A DNA stretch of 19,942 nucleotides from JBGCED01 sp045106055 (lineage in GTDB: Bacteria > Pseudomonadota > Alphaproteobacteria > CBDDJK01). Below are positions 1-8,255 of the stretch, one piece after another. The notes beneath the pieces are model-generated. The model had not been told where the DNA came from, made no database searches, and saw nothing but the letters and a program-made list of their open reading frames with translations. The stretch covers positions 1 through 19,942 of the forward strand of contig JBGCED010000040.1 in assembly GCA_045106055.1 (NCBI GenBank). The letters run 5' to 3'. Each line of letters starts with the position of its first letter. Positions within the stretch are counted from its first letter, which is position 1. A program made the translations under genes and the position numbers.

Positions 1-42
1 TTTACTGTTCGCCCCTAAAAACAATAAAAGGATTAATGCTGC

Positions 43-2724
43 ATGAATACCAATGATATTCGCCGCGAATTTCTGGATTTTTTTGTAAAAAACGGGCATC
101 GTGAGGTTGCATCCTCTGCGCTTGTGCCAAGCAATGATCCAAGCTTGATGTTTACCAATTCAGGGATGGTGCAGTTTAAGGATATTTTTACAGGTCAGGA
201 AACCCGCAGCTATAAGCGCGCAACCACCGCGCAAAAATCAGTGCGTGCGGGGGGCAAGCATAATGATCTTGAAAATGTGGGCTATACGGCGCGCCATCAT
301 ACTTTTTTTGAAATGCTGGGCAATTTCTCATTCGGAGATTATTTCAAAGAACAGGCGATTGAATATGCATGGTCATTGATTACCAAACATTATGGCTTGC
401 CAGCCGAAAAATTACTGGTCACGGTTTATGGCGAGGATGAGGATGCTGCCACCCTATGGCGCAAAATTGCGGGGCTTGATGATCGCAAAATCATCCGCAT
501 TAACACATCCGATAATTTTTGGCAGATGGGGGATACGGGGCCTTGCGGGCCTTGTTCCGAAATTTTCTATGATCATGGCGCGGCAATTGCGGGCGGGCCG
601 CCTGGTTCTGCGGATGAAGATGGCGATCGTTTCATTGAAATTTGGAATTTGGTGTTCATGCAATATGAGCAGTTTAAGGATGGCACGCGCACAGATTTAC
701 CAACGCCGTCCATTGATACGGGCATGGGGCTGGAACGGATCACCGCAATCTTGCAAAATGTGCATAGCAATTATGACATTGATGTGATGCGTTCCTTGAT
801 TGAAGCGTCAGCAGAATTAACCCACAAAGAGCCAGACGGGAAATATGCAGCATCCCATAAGGTGATTGCCGATCATTTGCGCTCCAGTGCTTTTTTAATT
901 GCAGATGGGGTGCTGCCATCTAACGAGGGACGGGGCTATGTGCTGCGCCGCATCATGCGCCGCGCCATGCGCCATGCCCATATTTTGGGCGCAGAAACGC
1001 CGCTGCTTTATCGCTTGTTGCCGCGCCTAATTGACGAGATGGGCGGGCATTATCAAGAGCTTATCCGCGCCAAATCCTTGATGGAAGAAACCTTGAAGCT
1101 GGAAGAAACGCAGTTTAAGCAAACGCTGGCGCGCGGGCTTAAAATGCTAAAGGATGCAACCAATAAATTGGGGGAGGGGGAAACCCTGCCTGGCAATATT
1201 GCCTTTATGCTTTATGATACTTGCGGTTTTCCTGTTGATTTAACCGCAGATATTATGCGCCAACAAGGGCGAAAATTGGATATGGCAGGATTCGATGCTG
1301 CAATGCAAGCACAGCGGGAAAAGGCGCGCGCTTCATGGTCAGGTTCTGGCGATCAAGCAACCGATCAATTATGGTATGGCTTGAAAGATCAGCATGGCGC
1401 ATCGGAATTTTTGGGCTATGGCACAAATGAAGCCATGGGCAAATTGCAAAGCATCATTGTTGATGGTGCGGTGGTTGATCGGATAAGCAAAAGGGATGAT
1501 ATGGCAATTTTGCTTGCCAATCAATCGCCGTTTTATGGTGAATCTGGCGGACAATCAGGGGATCAAGGGGTTATTTCAAATGGGCGCGGCGGTAAATTTA
1601 TCGTCAAGGATACCCAGAAAAAACTGGATGGCTTGATCTTGCATCTTGGCAATTGCGTTGAAGGCGAATTCACCCCAAATGATGATTTAACCTTGCAGGT
1701 GGATCATGTCAGGCGCGCGAAGCTTGCGGCAAATCATTCGGTAACCCATCTTGCGCATAAGGCATTGCGCCAAATATTAGGCGATCATGTCACACAAAAA
1801 GGATCATTGGTTGCAGCCGATCAGATGCGGTTTGATTTTTCCCATAGCAAGCCAATCGCAGATTCTGAAATCACCCAAATTGAGGGGCTGGTCAATGATC
1901 AAATTCGCGGAAATCATGCGGTAACCACCAGATTAATGGATCAGCAAGCCGCGATTGAAGCGGGCGCACTTGCTTTATTTGGTGAAAAATATGGCGATGA
2001 GGTGCGCGTGGTTAGCATGGGCAGCGAAAATAAAGAAGGTCAGCTTTATTCAACGGAACTTTGCGGGGGAACACATGTCAAGCATACGGGGGATATTGGG
2101 CTATTCAAAATTATTGCAGAGCAAGGCGTTGCCTCTGGTGTGCGGCGCATTGAATGTTTAACGGGCGGTGCTGCCTTGGATTATTTAAATCATCGCGATC
2201 AGCTGGTCACACGCCTTGCCGCAGGTTTAAAAGTCACCCCCGATGCGCTTCAAACGCGGGTGGACGCGCTTTATCAGGATAAAAAAACACTTGAACGGGA
2301 AATGTCGGACTTAAAACGCAAATTGGCGGCGATGCCAGATCAAGCATCAAGCCATGATCCGTCAAAAGGGCAGGCAGCGCAAGATATTAACGGCATTCAA
2401 TTTATTGGCAAATTAACCCAAGGGCTGTCGCCAAAAGATTTAAAACCATTGGTGGATCAACTGAAAACACAAATTAAATCAGGCATTGTTGCGGTTGCAG
2501 CGGTGAATGATGGCAAAGCATCGCTGGTGGTTGGGGTGACCGATGATTTAACCGATCGCTTTGATGCGGTTGCGTTGGTGCGCCAAGGTGCAGCGGTGAT
2601 TGGCGGCAAGGGTGGCGGCGGGCGCGCGGATATTGCGCAAGCGGGCGGCCCAGATGCGGATCAGGCGCAGCAAAGCTTGAAGGCAATAGAGCAAGCGGTG
2701 CTTTCCATGGCTAAATCTGCTTAA
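43..2724 (+). CDS. alaS: Alanyl-tRNA synthetase
   Basis: Cytoplasmic class II aminoacyl-tRNA synthetase that charges tRNA-Ala with alanine and clears mischarged Ser/Gly. The 893-residue product is close to the usual family length (about 875). The catalytic core fills the N-terminal part, with the family signature HHTFFEMLGNFSFGDYF near residues 85-101. The editing domain shows the metal ligands HSVTH (H565, H569) and CGGTH (C674, H678), and the C-terminal DHHA1 region carries the glycine-rich GGKGGGGR near residue 854. The ATG at 43 is chosen because AAAAGGA lies about 10 bases upstream at 26-32; an ATG at 37 is in another frame. ligA follows after 24 bases on the same strand. All key motifs are intact. 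In many alphaproteobacteria alaS follows recA, but the window begins too close to see this. Confidence 0.98.
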   Translation: MNTNDIRREFLDFFVKNGHREVASSALVPSNDPSLMFTNSGMVQFKDIFTGQETRSYKRATTAQKSVRAGGKHNDLENVGYTARHHTFFEMLGNFSFGDYFKEQAIEYAWSLITKHYGLPAEKLLVTVYGEDEDAATLWRKIAGLDDRKIIRINTSDNFWQMGDTGPCGPCSEIFYDHGAAIAGGPPGSADEDGDRFIEIWNLVFMQYEQFKDGTRTDLPTPSIDTGMGLERITAILQNVHSNYDIDVMRSLIEASAELTHKEPDGKYAASHKVIADHLRSSAFLIADGVLPSNEGRGYVLRRIMRRAMRHAHILGAETPLLYRLLPRLIDEMGGHYQELIRAKSLMEETLKLEETQFKQTLARGLKMLKDATNKLGEGETLPGNIAFMLYDTCGFPVDLTADIMRQQGRKLDMAGFDAAMQAQREKARASWSGSGDQATDQLWYGLKDQHGASEFLGYGTNEAMGKLQSIIVDGAVVDRISKRDDMAILLANQSPFYGESGGQSGDQGVISNGRGGKFIVKDTQKKLDGLILHLGNCVEGEFTPNDDLTLQVDHVRRAKLAANHSVTHLAHKALRQILGDHVTQKGSLVAADQMRFDFSHSKPIADSEITQIEGLVNDQIRGNHAVTTRLMDQQAAIEAGALALFGEKYGDEVRVVSMGSENKEGQLYSTELCGGTHVKHTGDIGLFKIIAEQGVASGVRRIECLTGGAALDYLNHRDQLVTRLAAGLKVTPDALQTRVDALYQDKKTLEREMSDLKRKLAAMPDQASSHDPSKGQAAQDINGIQFIGKLTQGLSPKDLKPLVDQLKTQIKSGIVAVAAVNDGKASLVVGVTDDLTDRFDAVALVRQGAAVIGGKGGGGRADIAQAGGPDADQAQQSLKAIEQAVLSMAKSA

Positions 2725-2748
2725 ATCAAATGCACATCAAGCCCTGCT

Positions 2749-4824
2749 ATGTCTGATTTTGAAACCGCCAAACAGCGCATTGCTGAATTGGATGCGATGC
2801 TTGCTTATCATAATCAGCGCTATCATGGCGCGGATGATCCCGAAATTAGCGATGCGGAATATGATCATTTGCGCCGTGAATATGATCATATGCTGGCTGC
2901 CTATCCTCAATTACACGGTAATTTAAGCCAGATTGACGCCGTTGGGGCTGCCCCCCAAAAAGGCTTTGGTAAAATCAAGCATGAAGTGCCGATGCTATCA
3001 CTAGGCAATATTTTTGACCGCCAAGGCTTGGATGATTTTATCGCGCGGGTGCGTAAATTTTTAAATCTTCCCTTGGATCAGAAGCTTGAATTTCTAGCAG
3101 AACCGAAAATTGATGGGCTTTCGGTTAGTTTGCATTATGAAAAGGGGCGGTTTGTAAAGGCTGCAACGCGTGGTGATGGCAGTGTTGGTGAAGATATTAC
3201 CCATAATATCATGGCGATTGATGCTGTGCCTAAGGATTTAACCGCTTATTTTGAATCATTTGAGCGGTTGGAATTGCGCGGTGAAATCTATATGCGGCGT
3301 GATGATTTTATTGCGCTAAATGAACGCCAAGCCGCCAAGGATTTAAAAATATTCGCCAACCCCAGAAATGCCGCCGCAGGCAGCTTGCGCCAACTTGATC
3401 CCAGCATTACCCAATCCCGCAAATTACAGTTTTTTTGCTTTGGCTGGGGGGGCGCTTCAAATGGTTTGGGCGATATGCTATCGGAAGCGCGTGGCAAGCT
3501 TGCCGCAGCTGGTGTTCCCATCACGCTGCCAGATGCGGTATGCAAGGACGCAGATGCGATCATGGCGTATTTTGAACAGCTTGGCAATTCACGGGCGGGG
3601 CTGCCTTTTGAAATTGATGGCGCGGTTTATAAGGTGAATGCGCTTGATCTTCAAGATCGGCTGGGCTTTGTTGGACGCGCGCCGCGCTTTGCAATCGCCC
3701 ATAAATTCCCTGCCCAGCGCGCGGTCACCCGTTTAAATGCGATTACCATTCAAGTGGGGCGAACAGGCGCGCTTACCCCCGTTGCAGAATTAACGCCAAT
3801 TTCAGTTGGTGGGGTGATGGTTGCGCGCGCCACTTTGCATAATCAGGATGAAATTAAACGCAAAGATATTCGCGTTGGCGATCTGGTGGAATTGCAGCGC
3901 GCGGGCGATGTAATCCCGCAAATCACGCAAGTTATTGATCCAGATCGCGATGACCGCCCCGCCGCTTTTGAATTTCCAAATCATTGCCTATGCCCGCTTG
4001 CAACGCCGATCATTCGCAATGAAAATGAAGCGGTTAGCCGCTGCACAGGGGGGCAGCAATGCCCGTTTCAGCAAATTGAACGCTTAAAGCATTTTGTATC
4101 CAAGGATGCATTTGATATTGAGGGGCTGGGAGAGCGCAGCCTAACCCAATTTATTGATCTTGGCTGGATCACCACGCCGCTTGATATTTTTCATTTACAA
4201 GCCGCAGATCAAGCCAGCCTAACCAAATTGAAAAACCTGTCTGGATGGGGCAGATTATCGGCAAATAATTTGTTTGAAGCGATTGAAAAACGCCGCAATA
4301 TCAGCCTTGAACGCTTTATTTATGCGCTGGGCATTCCCTTAATTGGCGTGATTACCGCCAAAGAGCTTGCGAAATTTTATGGCAGCGACCGCGCTTTTAT
4401 GGCAGCGATGCAGGCATTGCGCGATGAAGCGGATGCGGGCATTGCCTTTCAAGCCTTGAATGATATTGATGGCATTGGTGCATTAATGGCAAAATCCATC
4501 CAGGATTTTATGCAGGATGATGCAAGATGGCAGGAAATAACGGGCTTAATTGATGCCTTGAATGAAATTGCACCGCCTGAGCAAATTTCTGCCCACAGCC
4601 TTGTTGCGGGCAAAATCATTGTCTTTACAGGCAGCTTGCAGCATTTATCAAGATCAGAAGCAAAGGCAGGCGCACAGCGGCTGGGCGCAAAAGTATCGGG
4701 TTCCGTATCTTCCAAAACCGATATTGTGGTTGCAGGTGAAGCCGCAGGATCAAAATTAAAAAAGGCAGAAAGCCTGGGCATTAAAATCTTAACCGAAGAT
4801 GAATGGCTTAAGCTAATCGCGTGA
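2749..4824 (+). CDS. ligA: NAD-dependent DNA ligase LigA
   Basis: Seals nicks in DNA during replication and repair using NAD+ as the adenylate donor. At 691 residues it is full length. In order: an N-terminal NMN-binding Ia domain (YHNQRYH, then DPEISDAEYD, roughly residues 20-42), the adenylation domain with catalytic lysine in the KIDG motif (K120), an OB fold, a zinc finger (C413, C415, C432, C438), helix-hairpin-helix repeats, and a C-terminal BRCT domain (about 617-691, including VFTGSL and GSVSSKTD). The first cysteine pair reads C-L-C-P, so it is spaced C-x-C instead of the usual C-x2-C. No strong Shine-Dalgarno sequence precedes the ATG, so translation may depend on alaS, which ends 24 bases upstream. 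A strong hairpin follows about 45 bases after the stop. Confidence 0.98.
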   Translation: MSDFETAKQRIAELDAMLAYHNQRYHGADDPEISDAEYDHLRREYDHMLAAYPQLHGNLSQIDAVGAAPQKGFGKIKHEVPMLSLGNIFDRQGLDDFIARVRKFLNLPLDQKLEFLAEPKIDGLSVSLHYEKGRFVKAATRGDGSVGEDITHNIMAIDAVPKDLTAYFESFERLELRGEIYMRRDDFIALNERQAAKDLKIFANPRNAAAGSLRQLDPSITQSRKLQFFCFGWGGASNGLGDMLSEARGKLAAAGVPITLPDAVCKDADAIMAYFEQLGNSRAGLPFEIDGAVYKVNALDLQDRLGFVGRAPRFAIAHKFPAQRAVTRLNAITIQVGRTGALTPVAELTPISVGGVMVARATLHNQDEIKRKDIRVGDLVELQRAGDVIPQITQVIDPDRDDRPAAFEFPNHCLCPLATPIIRNENEAVSRCTGGQQCPFQQIERLKHFVSKDAFDIEGLGERSLTQFIDLGWITTPLDIFHLQAADQASLTKLKNLSGWGRLSANNLFEAIEKRRNISLERFIYALGIPLIGVITAKELAKFYGSDRAFMAAMQALRDEADAGIAFQALNDIDGIGALMAKSIQDFMQDDARWQEITGLIDALNEIAPPEQISAHSLVAGKIIVFTGSLQHLSRSEAKAGAQRLGAKVSGSVSSKTDIVVAGEAAGSKLKKAESLGIKILTEDEWLKLIA

Positions 4825-4866
4825 ATTGTTTGGAAAAAGCCATATCATCATTAAGATGATTGCAAA

Positions 4867-4902
4867 TTAAAAAGCCCTTTTGCGAACAAAAGGGCTTTTT
4901 AA
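4867..4902. terminator. Bidirectional intrinsic terminator between ligA and rpmA
   Basis: Perfect 16-bp stem (4867-4882 pairing with 4887-4902) closed by a CGAA tetraloop. The core is AAAAAGCCC/GGGCTTTTT, so a T-run lies on the 3' side in both directions. It sits between the converging ligA (plus) and rpmA (minus) genes, which fits a shared Rho-independent terminator. A second, weaker 6-bp hairpin (4844-4849 with 4855-4860) precedes it. Confidence 0.88.
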
Positions 4903-4925
4903 GAATATTCATGTAAAATTGGGTG

Positions 4926-5180
4926 TTAGCCCGCAGGTGCAACATGCACAAAAACGCGTTCGCGTGTATGTGAAAATTCAACCTTGCCATCAATCAGCGC
5001 AAAAATCGTGTGATCACGCCCAAGCCCAACATTATTGCCTGGATACCATTTTGTGCCGCGTTGACGCACAAGAATATTGCCTGCGCGCACCGCTTGACCA
5101 CCAAATCGTTTTACGCCAAGTCTGCGCCCTGCGGTATCGCGGCCATTCCTTGAACTACCCCCTGCTTTTTTATGTGCCAT
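4926..5180 (-). CDS. rpmA: 50S ribosomal protein L27
   Basis: Component of the large ribosomal subunit whose N-terminal tail reaches toward the peptidyl transferase centre. The 84-residue product is the normal length and begins MAHKKAGGSSRNGRD, the standard L27 N-terminus without the extra cleavable leader seen in Firmicutes. The central GTKWYPGNNVGLGRDHT stretch is the conserved L27 core. The start is supported by AGGAG on the minus strand (plus positions 5188-5192) about 7 bases upstream. It lies 34 bases after rplU, the near-universal rplU-rpmA pair; the obgE that often follows is not here, because the operon runs into the terminator shared with ligA. Confidence 0.98.
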   Translation of the reverse strand: MAHKKAGGSSRNGRDTAGRRLGVKRFGGQAVRAGNILVRQRGTKWYPGNNVGLGRDHTIFALIDGKVEFSHTRERVFVHVAPAG

Positions 5181-5214
5181 AATATAACTCCTATGTATTT
5201 ATGATATATATATA

Positions 5215-5631
5215 TTATTCGCCGCTTGCTGGCGTTTGATCATCTGCTTTTTTTGCCTTTGGCGCAGCCTTTTTCTTTGCAGGCTTTGCGCTGCCAAGAC
5301 GAATATCTTTCACCATCACTTGGGTAAGATGCTGGCGGTGATTATTGGTGCGGCGGTAATTTTGGCGGCGTTTTTTCTTGAAAACTTTAATTTTACGGCT
5401 GCGCAGCTGCTTTACAATTTCAAGCTCAATTTGCGCATCATCCACCATTGGTTTACCGATGCTTAAAGTCTCGCCATCATGGATCGCAAGCACTTCGGTG
5501 ATGGTCAGATTTTCACCAGCCTCAACCTCTAATTTTTCTAGTTTCAGCTTATCGCCAACACTCACGCGGTATTGTTTGCCGCCTGATTTAAAAATGGCAT
5601 AGCGCTTATCGTCTGTTACTTCATCACTCAT
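5215..5631 (-). CDS. rplU: 50S ribosomal protein L21
   Basis: Large-subunit protein that binds 23S rRNA. The 138-residue product has the L21 core from YAIFKSGGKQYRV (residue 11) through IKVFKKKRRQNYRRT and the final VKDI strand near residue 109. L21 usually starts directly at the Tyr-Ala-Ile stretch; here about ten acidic/basic residues (MSDEVTDDKR) precede it. A Lys/Ala-rich tail of roughly 28 residues follows the core, as is common in alphaproteobacterial L21. The upstream signal is weak (GGGAT on the minus strand, about 9 bases away), but no internal start would keep the full core, so the N-terminal extension appears real. It heads the rplU-rpmA unit after a leader that starts downstream of ubiD. 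Confidence 0.96.
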   Translation of the reverse strand: MSDEVTDDKRYAIFKSGGKQYRVSVGDKLKLEKLEVEAGENLTITEVLAIHDGETLSIGKPMVDDAQIELEIVKQLRSRKIKVFKKKRRQNYRRTNNHRQHLTQVMVKDIRLGSAKPAKKKAAPKAKKADDQTPASGE

Positions 5632-5768
5632 TTTAAAAATATCCCATCTACTAGATATATTAATCGCGCTTGTTGGTACTGCTTATGTGCAGATTTTATC
5701 ATTCAAAAAAGCGTATTTTTTGATCATTTGACCGAAAGCTGCGATATAGGTTACACAGTTATAATGCG

Positions 5769-5797
5769 CTTTTATGGGGTTTAAGCCCTTGCGTCAA
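5769..5797 (-). promoter_or_regulatory. Candidate promoter for rplU-rpmA
   Basis: On the minus strand, CTTGACG gives a -35 of TTGACG (plus 5792-5797), then a 17-base spacer and TAAAAG as -10 (plus 5769-5774). The CTTGAC form of the -35 box is favoured in alphaproteobacteria. The -10 matches the consensus at only four of six positions. A TATAAC hexamer a little downstream is an alternative -10. Transcription from here would leave a leader of about 130 bases before rplU. Confidence 0.35.
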
Positions 5798-5805
5798 GCC
5801 AAAAA

Positions 5806-7317
5806 TTAAACAGGCTTGATTAATTCATCCCATAAAGCATCAATGGTGTTTTTGGTTTTTTGATCCATATCCAGCTTTTGCCCCCATTCGCGGGTGGTCT
5901 CGCCATCTATTTTATCGGTTGCATCAATTCCAACCTTGCTGCCAAGCCCGCTTACAGGGGATGCAAAATCCAGATAATCAATTGGCGTATGTTCAATGAC
6001 CATCATATCGCGCGCAGGGTCAACCCGTGTTGAAACCGCCCAAATCACATCTTTCCAATCGCGGCAATTAATATCGCCATCCACCACAATAATCCATTTT
6101 GTATAAAGAAATTGCCGTAAAAATGACCAAATGCCCATCATAATGCGCCGTGCTTGCCCCGCATATTTTTTGTTGATCGATACGACCGCAACCCGATAGC
6201 TGCACCCTTCGGGTGGCAACCAAAAATCAATAATTTCAGGAAATTGCTGCTGTAAAATAGGGATGAATAATTCGTTTAAAGCTTCGCCCAAAATGGCGGG
6301 TTCATCGGGCGGGCGCCCCGTATAGGTGCTAAGGTAAATCGGGTTTTTGCGCATGGTAATCGCAGAAAGCTTGAAAATTGGAAATGGCTCAACCGAATTA
6401 TAATAGCCCGTATGATCGCCATAAGGTCCTTCATCACCAAATTCATCCAACATCACATGACCTTCAAGGATGATTTCGGCATTTGCGGGAACTTGAATGG
6501 GAATGGTTTTGCAATCCACCAGCGTGATCGCCTTGCCGCGCAGCAGGCTTGAAAATTTATATTCGGATAAATTATCGGGAACGGGGGTAACCGCCGCCAA
6601 GATCGTTGCAGGGTCGCTGCCAAGCACAATTGCTGCGGGCAGGGGATCGCGCTTTACCTGCTTCCAGCTTTGATGATGCTGCGCGCCGCCGCGATGTTTC
6701 AGCCAGCGCATTAGGGTGCGGTCTTTGCCGATCACCTGCATGCGGTAAATGCCCAAATTAAAATCATCCACAGGGTCTTGTTTCGGGTTTGGGCCTTTGG
6801 TGACAACCAGCGGCCAAGTAATCAGGGGCGCAGGTTCATTTGGCCAGCATCCTTGAATCGGCAATTTATAAAGATCAATCTGATCCCCCGTTAAGACAAT
6901 TTCTTGGCACGGCGCGCTGCGGGTGGTTTTAGGCTTCATTGCCAATAATTGTTTGACCAGCGGCAGCATTTCAAAGGCTTGCTTGATGCCAGATGGCGGG
7001 GTTGGGTTTCGTAAATATGCCAATATTCGCCCAAATTCACGCAATTCAGCGGGCTGTTTGCCCATGCCCCACGCAACGCGCTCAACCGTGCCAAATAAAT
7101 TCACCAGCATGGGAATGGGATAAATGCTGCCATCTGCGGCTTGTGGCTGTTCAATGATGGCGGCTGCCATGCCTTTTTCAAGCAAGCGGCGATGAACTTC
7201 GGTTACTTCAAGCGCGATTTTTAACGGGTGCTTGATGCGCAATAAATTGCCGTTGGATTCCAGAAAATCCAGAAAATCCCGCAAATCGTCAAAATTTTGT
7301 TTCATCGGGCGTGCCAT
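5806..7317 (-). CDS. ubiD: 4-hydroxy-3-polyprenylbenzoate decarboxylase UbiD
   Basis: Prenylated-FMN-dependent decarboxylase that removes the carboxyl group from the polyprenylated ring in ubiquinone synthesis. At 503 residues from this start it matches the family (E. coli about 497). Cofactor and active-site motifs are intact: NLGIYR (about 187-192), RWLKHRGG (204-211), EGPYGDHTGYYN (296-307), then STYTGRPPDEPA and TPIDYLDFASPVSGLGSK. The ATG at 7317 overlaps the stop of the upstream CAP gene as TAATG, suggesting translational coupling. An in-frame ATG at 7305 giving 499 residues is equally plausible by length. A TTG at 7347 lies inside the CAP gene and is unlikely. UbiX, which makes the cofactor, is not in the window. 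No clear terminator follows the stop. Confidence 0.96.
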   Translation of the reverse strand: MARPMKQNFDDLRDFLDFLESNGNLLRIKHPLKIALEVTEVHRRLLEKGMAAAIIEQPQAADGSIYPIPMLVNLFGTVERVAWGMGKQPAELREFGRILAYLRNPTPPSGIKQAFEMLPLVKQLLAMKPKTTRSAPCQEIVLTGDQIDLYKLPIQGCWPNEPAPLITWPLVVTKGPNPKQDPVDDFNLGIYRMQVIGKDRTLMRWLKHRGGAQHHQSWKQVKRDPLPAAIVLGSDPATILAAVTPVPDNLSEYKFSSLLRGKAITLVDCKTIPIQVPANAEIILEGHVMLDEFGDEGPYGDHTGYYNSVEPFPIFKLSAITMRKNPIYLSTYTGRPPDEPAILGEALNELFIPILQQQFPEIIDFWLPPEGCSYRVAVVSINKKYAGQARRIMMGIWSFLRQFLYTKWIIVVDGDINCRDWKDVIWAVSTRVDPARDMMVIEHTPIDYLDFASPVSGLGSKVGIDATDKIDGETTREWGQKLDMDQKTKNTIDALWDELIKPV

Positions 7318-8243
7318 TATTTGGGAATTGCCATAACCAAGGTCCAATAATGGGTATAGCGCGCATTGCCATCATCAAAGGGCATGTAATAATAGCCAAT
7401 GCCCATTTGGGTGATGTTGGGTTCAAGCATCGCCTCGCGGTGTCCCTTTTTGGATGCAATCCACGCATCAACCGCTTCTTTATCGCTGACTGCACCGCCT
7501 TGTAAATTTTCAAGCACCCTTTGCCATTGATAGCCTGAACGGCTTACCCTTGTATCGACGCGATCCCCCTCGGGGGCTTCATGCGCCACAAAGTCTTTTA
7601 CTGCCATGCGCCTTGAAAAATCTTGGGATACTTGATTAAGTCTGGGGTTAAGCGCCAAGGGCTGCAAACCATATTGCGCGCGAAATTGATTTACATAATA
7701 TTGAACGCCGCTTTGCCAGCCCGCCGCAGTCGGCTTAGACGGTTTTCCAACCAAAGCCGCCCATAAGACCCCTTGATTATTCTGATCTTGGATCACCCCT
7801 TCAGCGGCATAGATGCCAATATCAACCATATCAGGATTAAGAAAAATTTTGCGGGATTTGGCATTGGTAAGCCAATTATTAACATGGGTTTCAGGGGCGC
7901 TGTTTGTGCCAACAATTGCCAGCTGCGAGCTTGTGACAGGATAGCGCAGATCGCGTAATAATTTATTTAATTCAAGCGGGCGTGTGCCATTATTGGATTT
8001 GACGGCAAGCGCATTAACTGCCATTTTTCCAGCTGCTTGTGATAAGGTTGGGGTAAGGGTTAAAGGCTTTATGCCTTGCTGGGTGCGCTCTTGATTAATG
8101 CGGGTTAGTGCCAGCGTTACATAATCTTGATTGGCGGCGGCATCATGGCTTGCGCTAAAAAGCAGAATAAGCCACATGATCGCCAGCAGCATAAGTTGCG
8201 GGGCTTTAAAGAAAGAATCAGGCAGCTTTTGTGTTAAAATCAT
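7317..8243 (-). CDS. Exported protein with two tandem CAP (SCP-like) domains, the first degenerate
   Basis: 308 residues. A hydrophobic stretch (about 16-32) followed by Ala-rich residues near 35-38 looks like a signal peptide or N-terminal anchor, so the protein probably acts in the envelope or outside. Two CAP/SCP modules follow. The second (about 178-308) keeps the CAP residues: H221 in AHEAPEGD, E245 before Asn, H268 in GHREAML, and a YWTLVMA strand. The first (about 40-165) aligns by VTLALTRINQERTQQGIKPL, by MAVNALAV against MAVKDFVA, and by VNNWLTNAKSRKIFL against VDAWIASKKGHREAML, but lacks both His and the Glu. Molecular function is unknown. It begins 12 bases after mrp and overlaps ubiD by one base, so it is probably transcribed with them. 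There is no strong Shine-Dalgarno sequence. Confidence 0.85.
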   Translation of the reverse strand: MILTQKLPDSFFKAPQLMLLAIMWLILLFSASHDAAANQDYVTLALTRINQERTQQGIKPLTLTPTLSQAAGKMAVNALAVKSNNGTRPLELNKLLRDLRYPVTSSQLAIVGTNSAPETHVNNWLTNAKSRKIFLNPDMVDIGIYAAEGVIQDQNNQGVLWAALVGKPSKPTAAGWQSGVQYYVNQFRAQYGLQPLALNPRLNQVSQDFSRRMAVKDFVAHEAPEGDRVDTRVSRSGYQWQRVLENLQGGAVSDKEAVDAWIASKKGHREAMLEPNITQMGIGYYYMPFDDGNARYTHYWTLVMAIPK

Positions 8244-8255
8244 TGCGCTTTACGC

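Noticed and set aside
4844..4860. 6-bp hairpin after ligA as a separate terminator
   Set aside because: It is A/T-rich, short and lacks a T-run; the 16-bp hairpin just downstream explains termination better.
7318..7347. TTG start adding ten residues to UbiD
   Set aside because: It lies inside the CAP gene; the ATG at 7317 with TAATG overlap, or the one at 7305, gives a length closer to the family.
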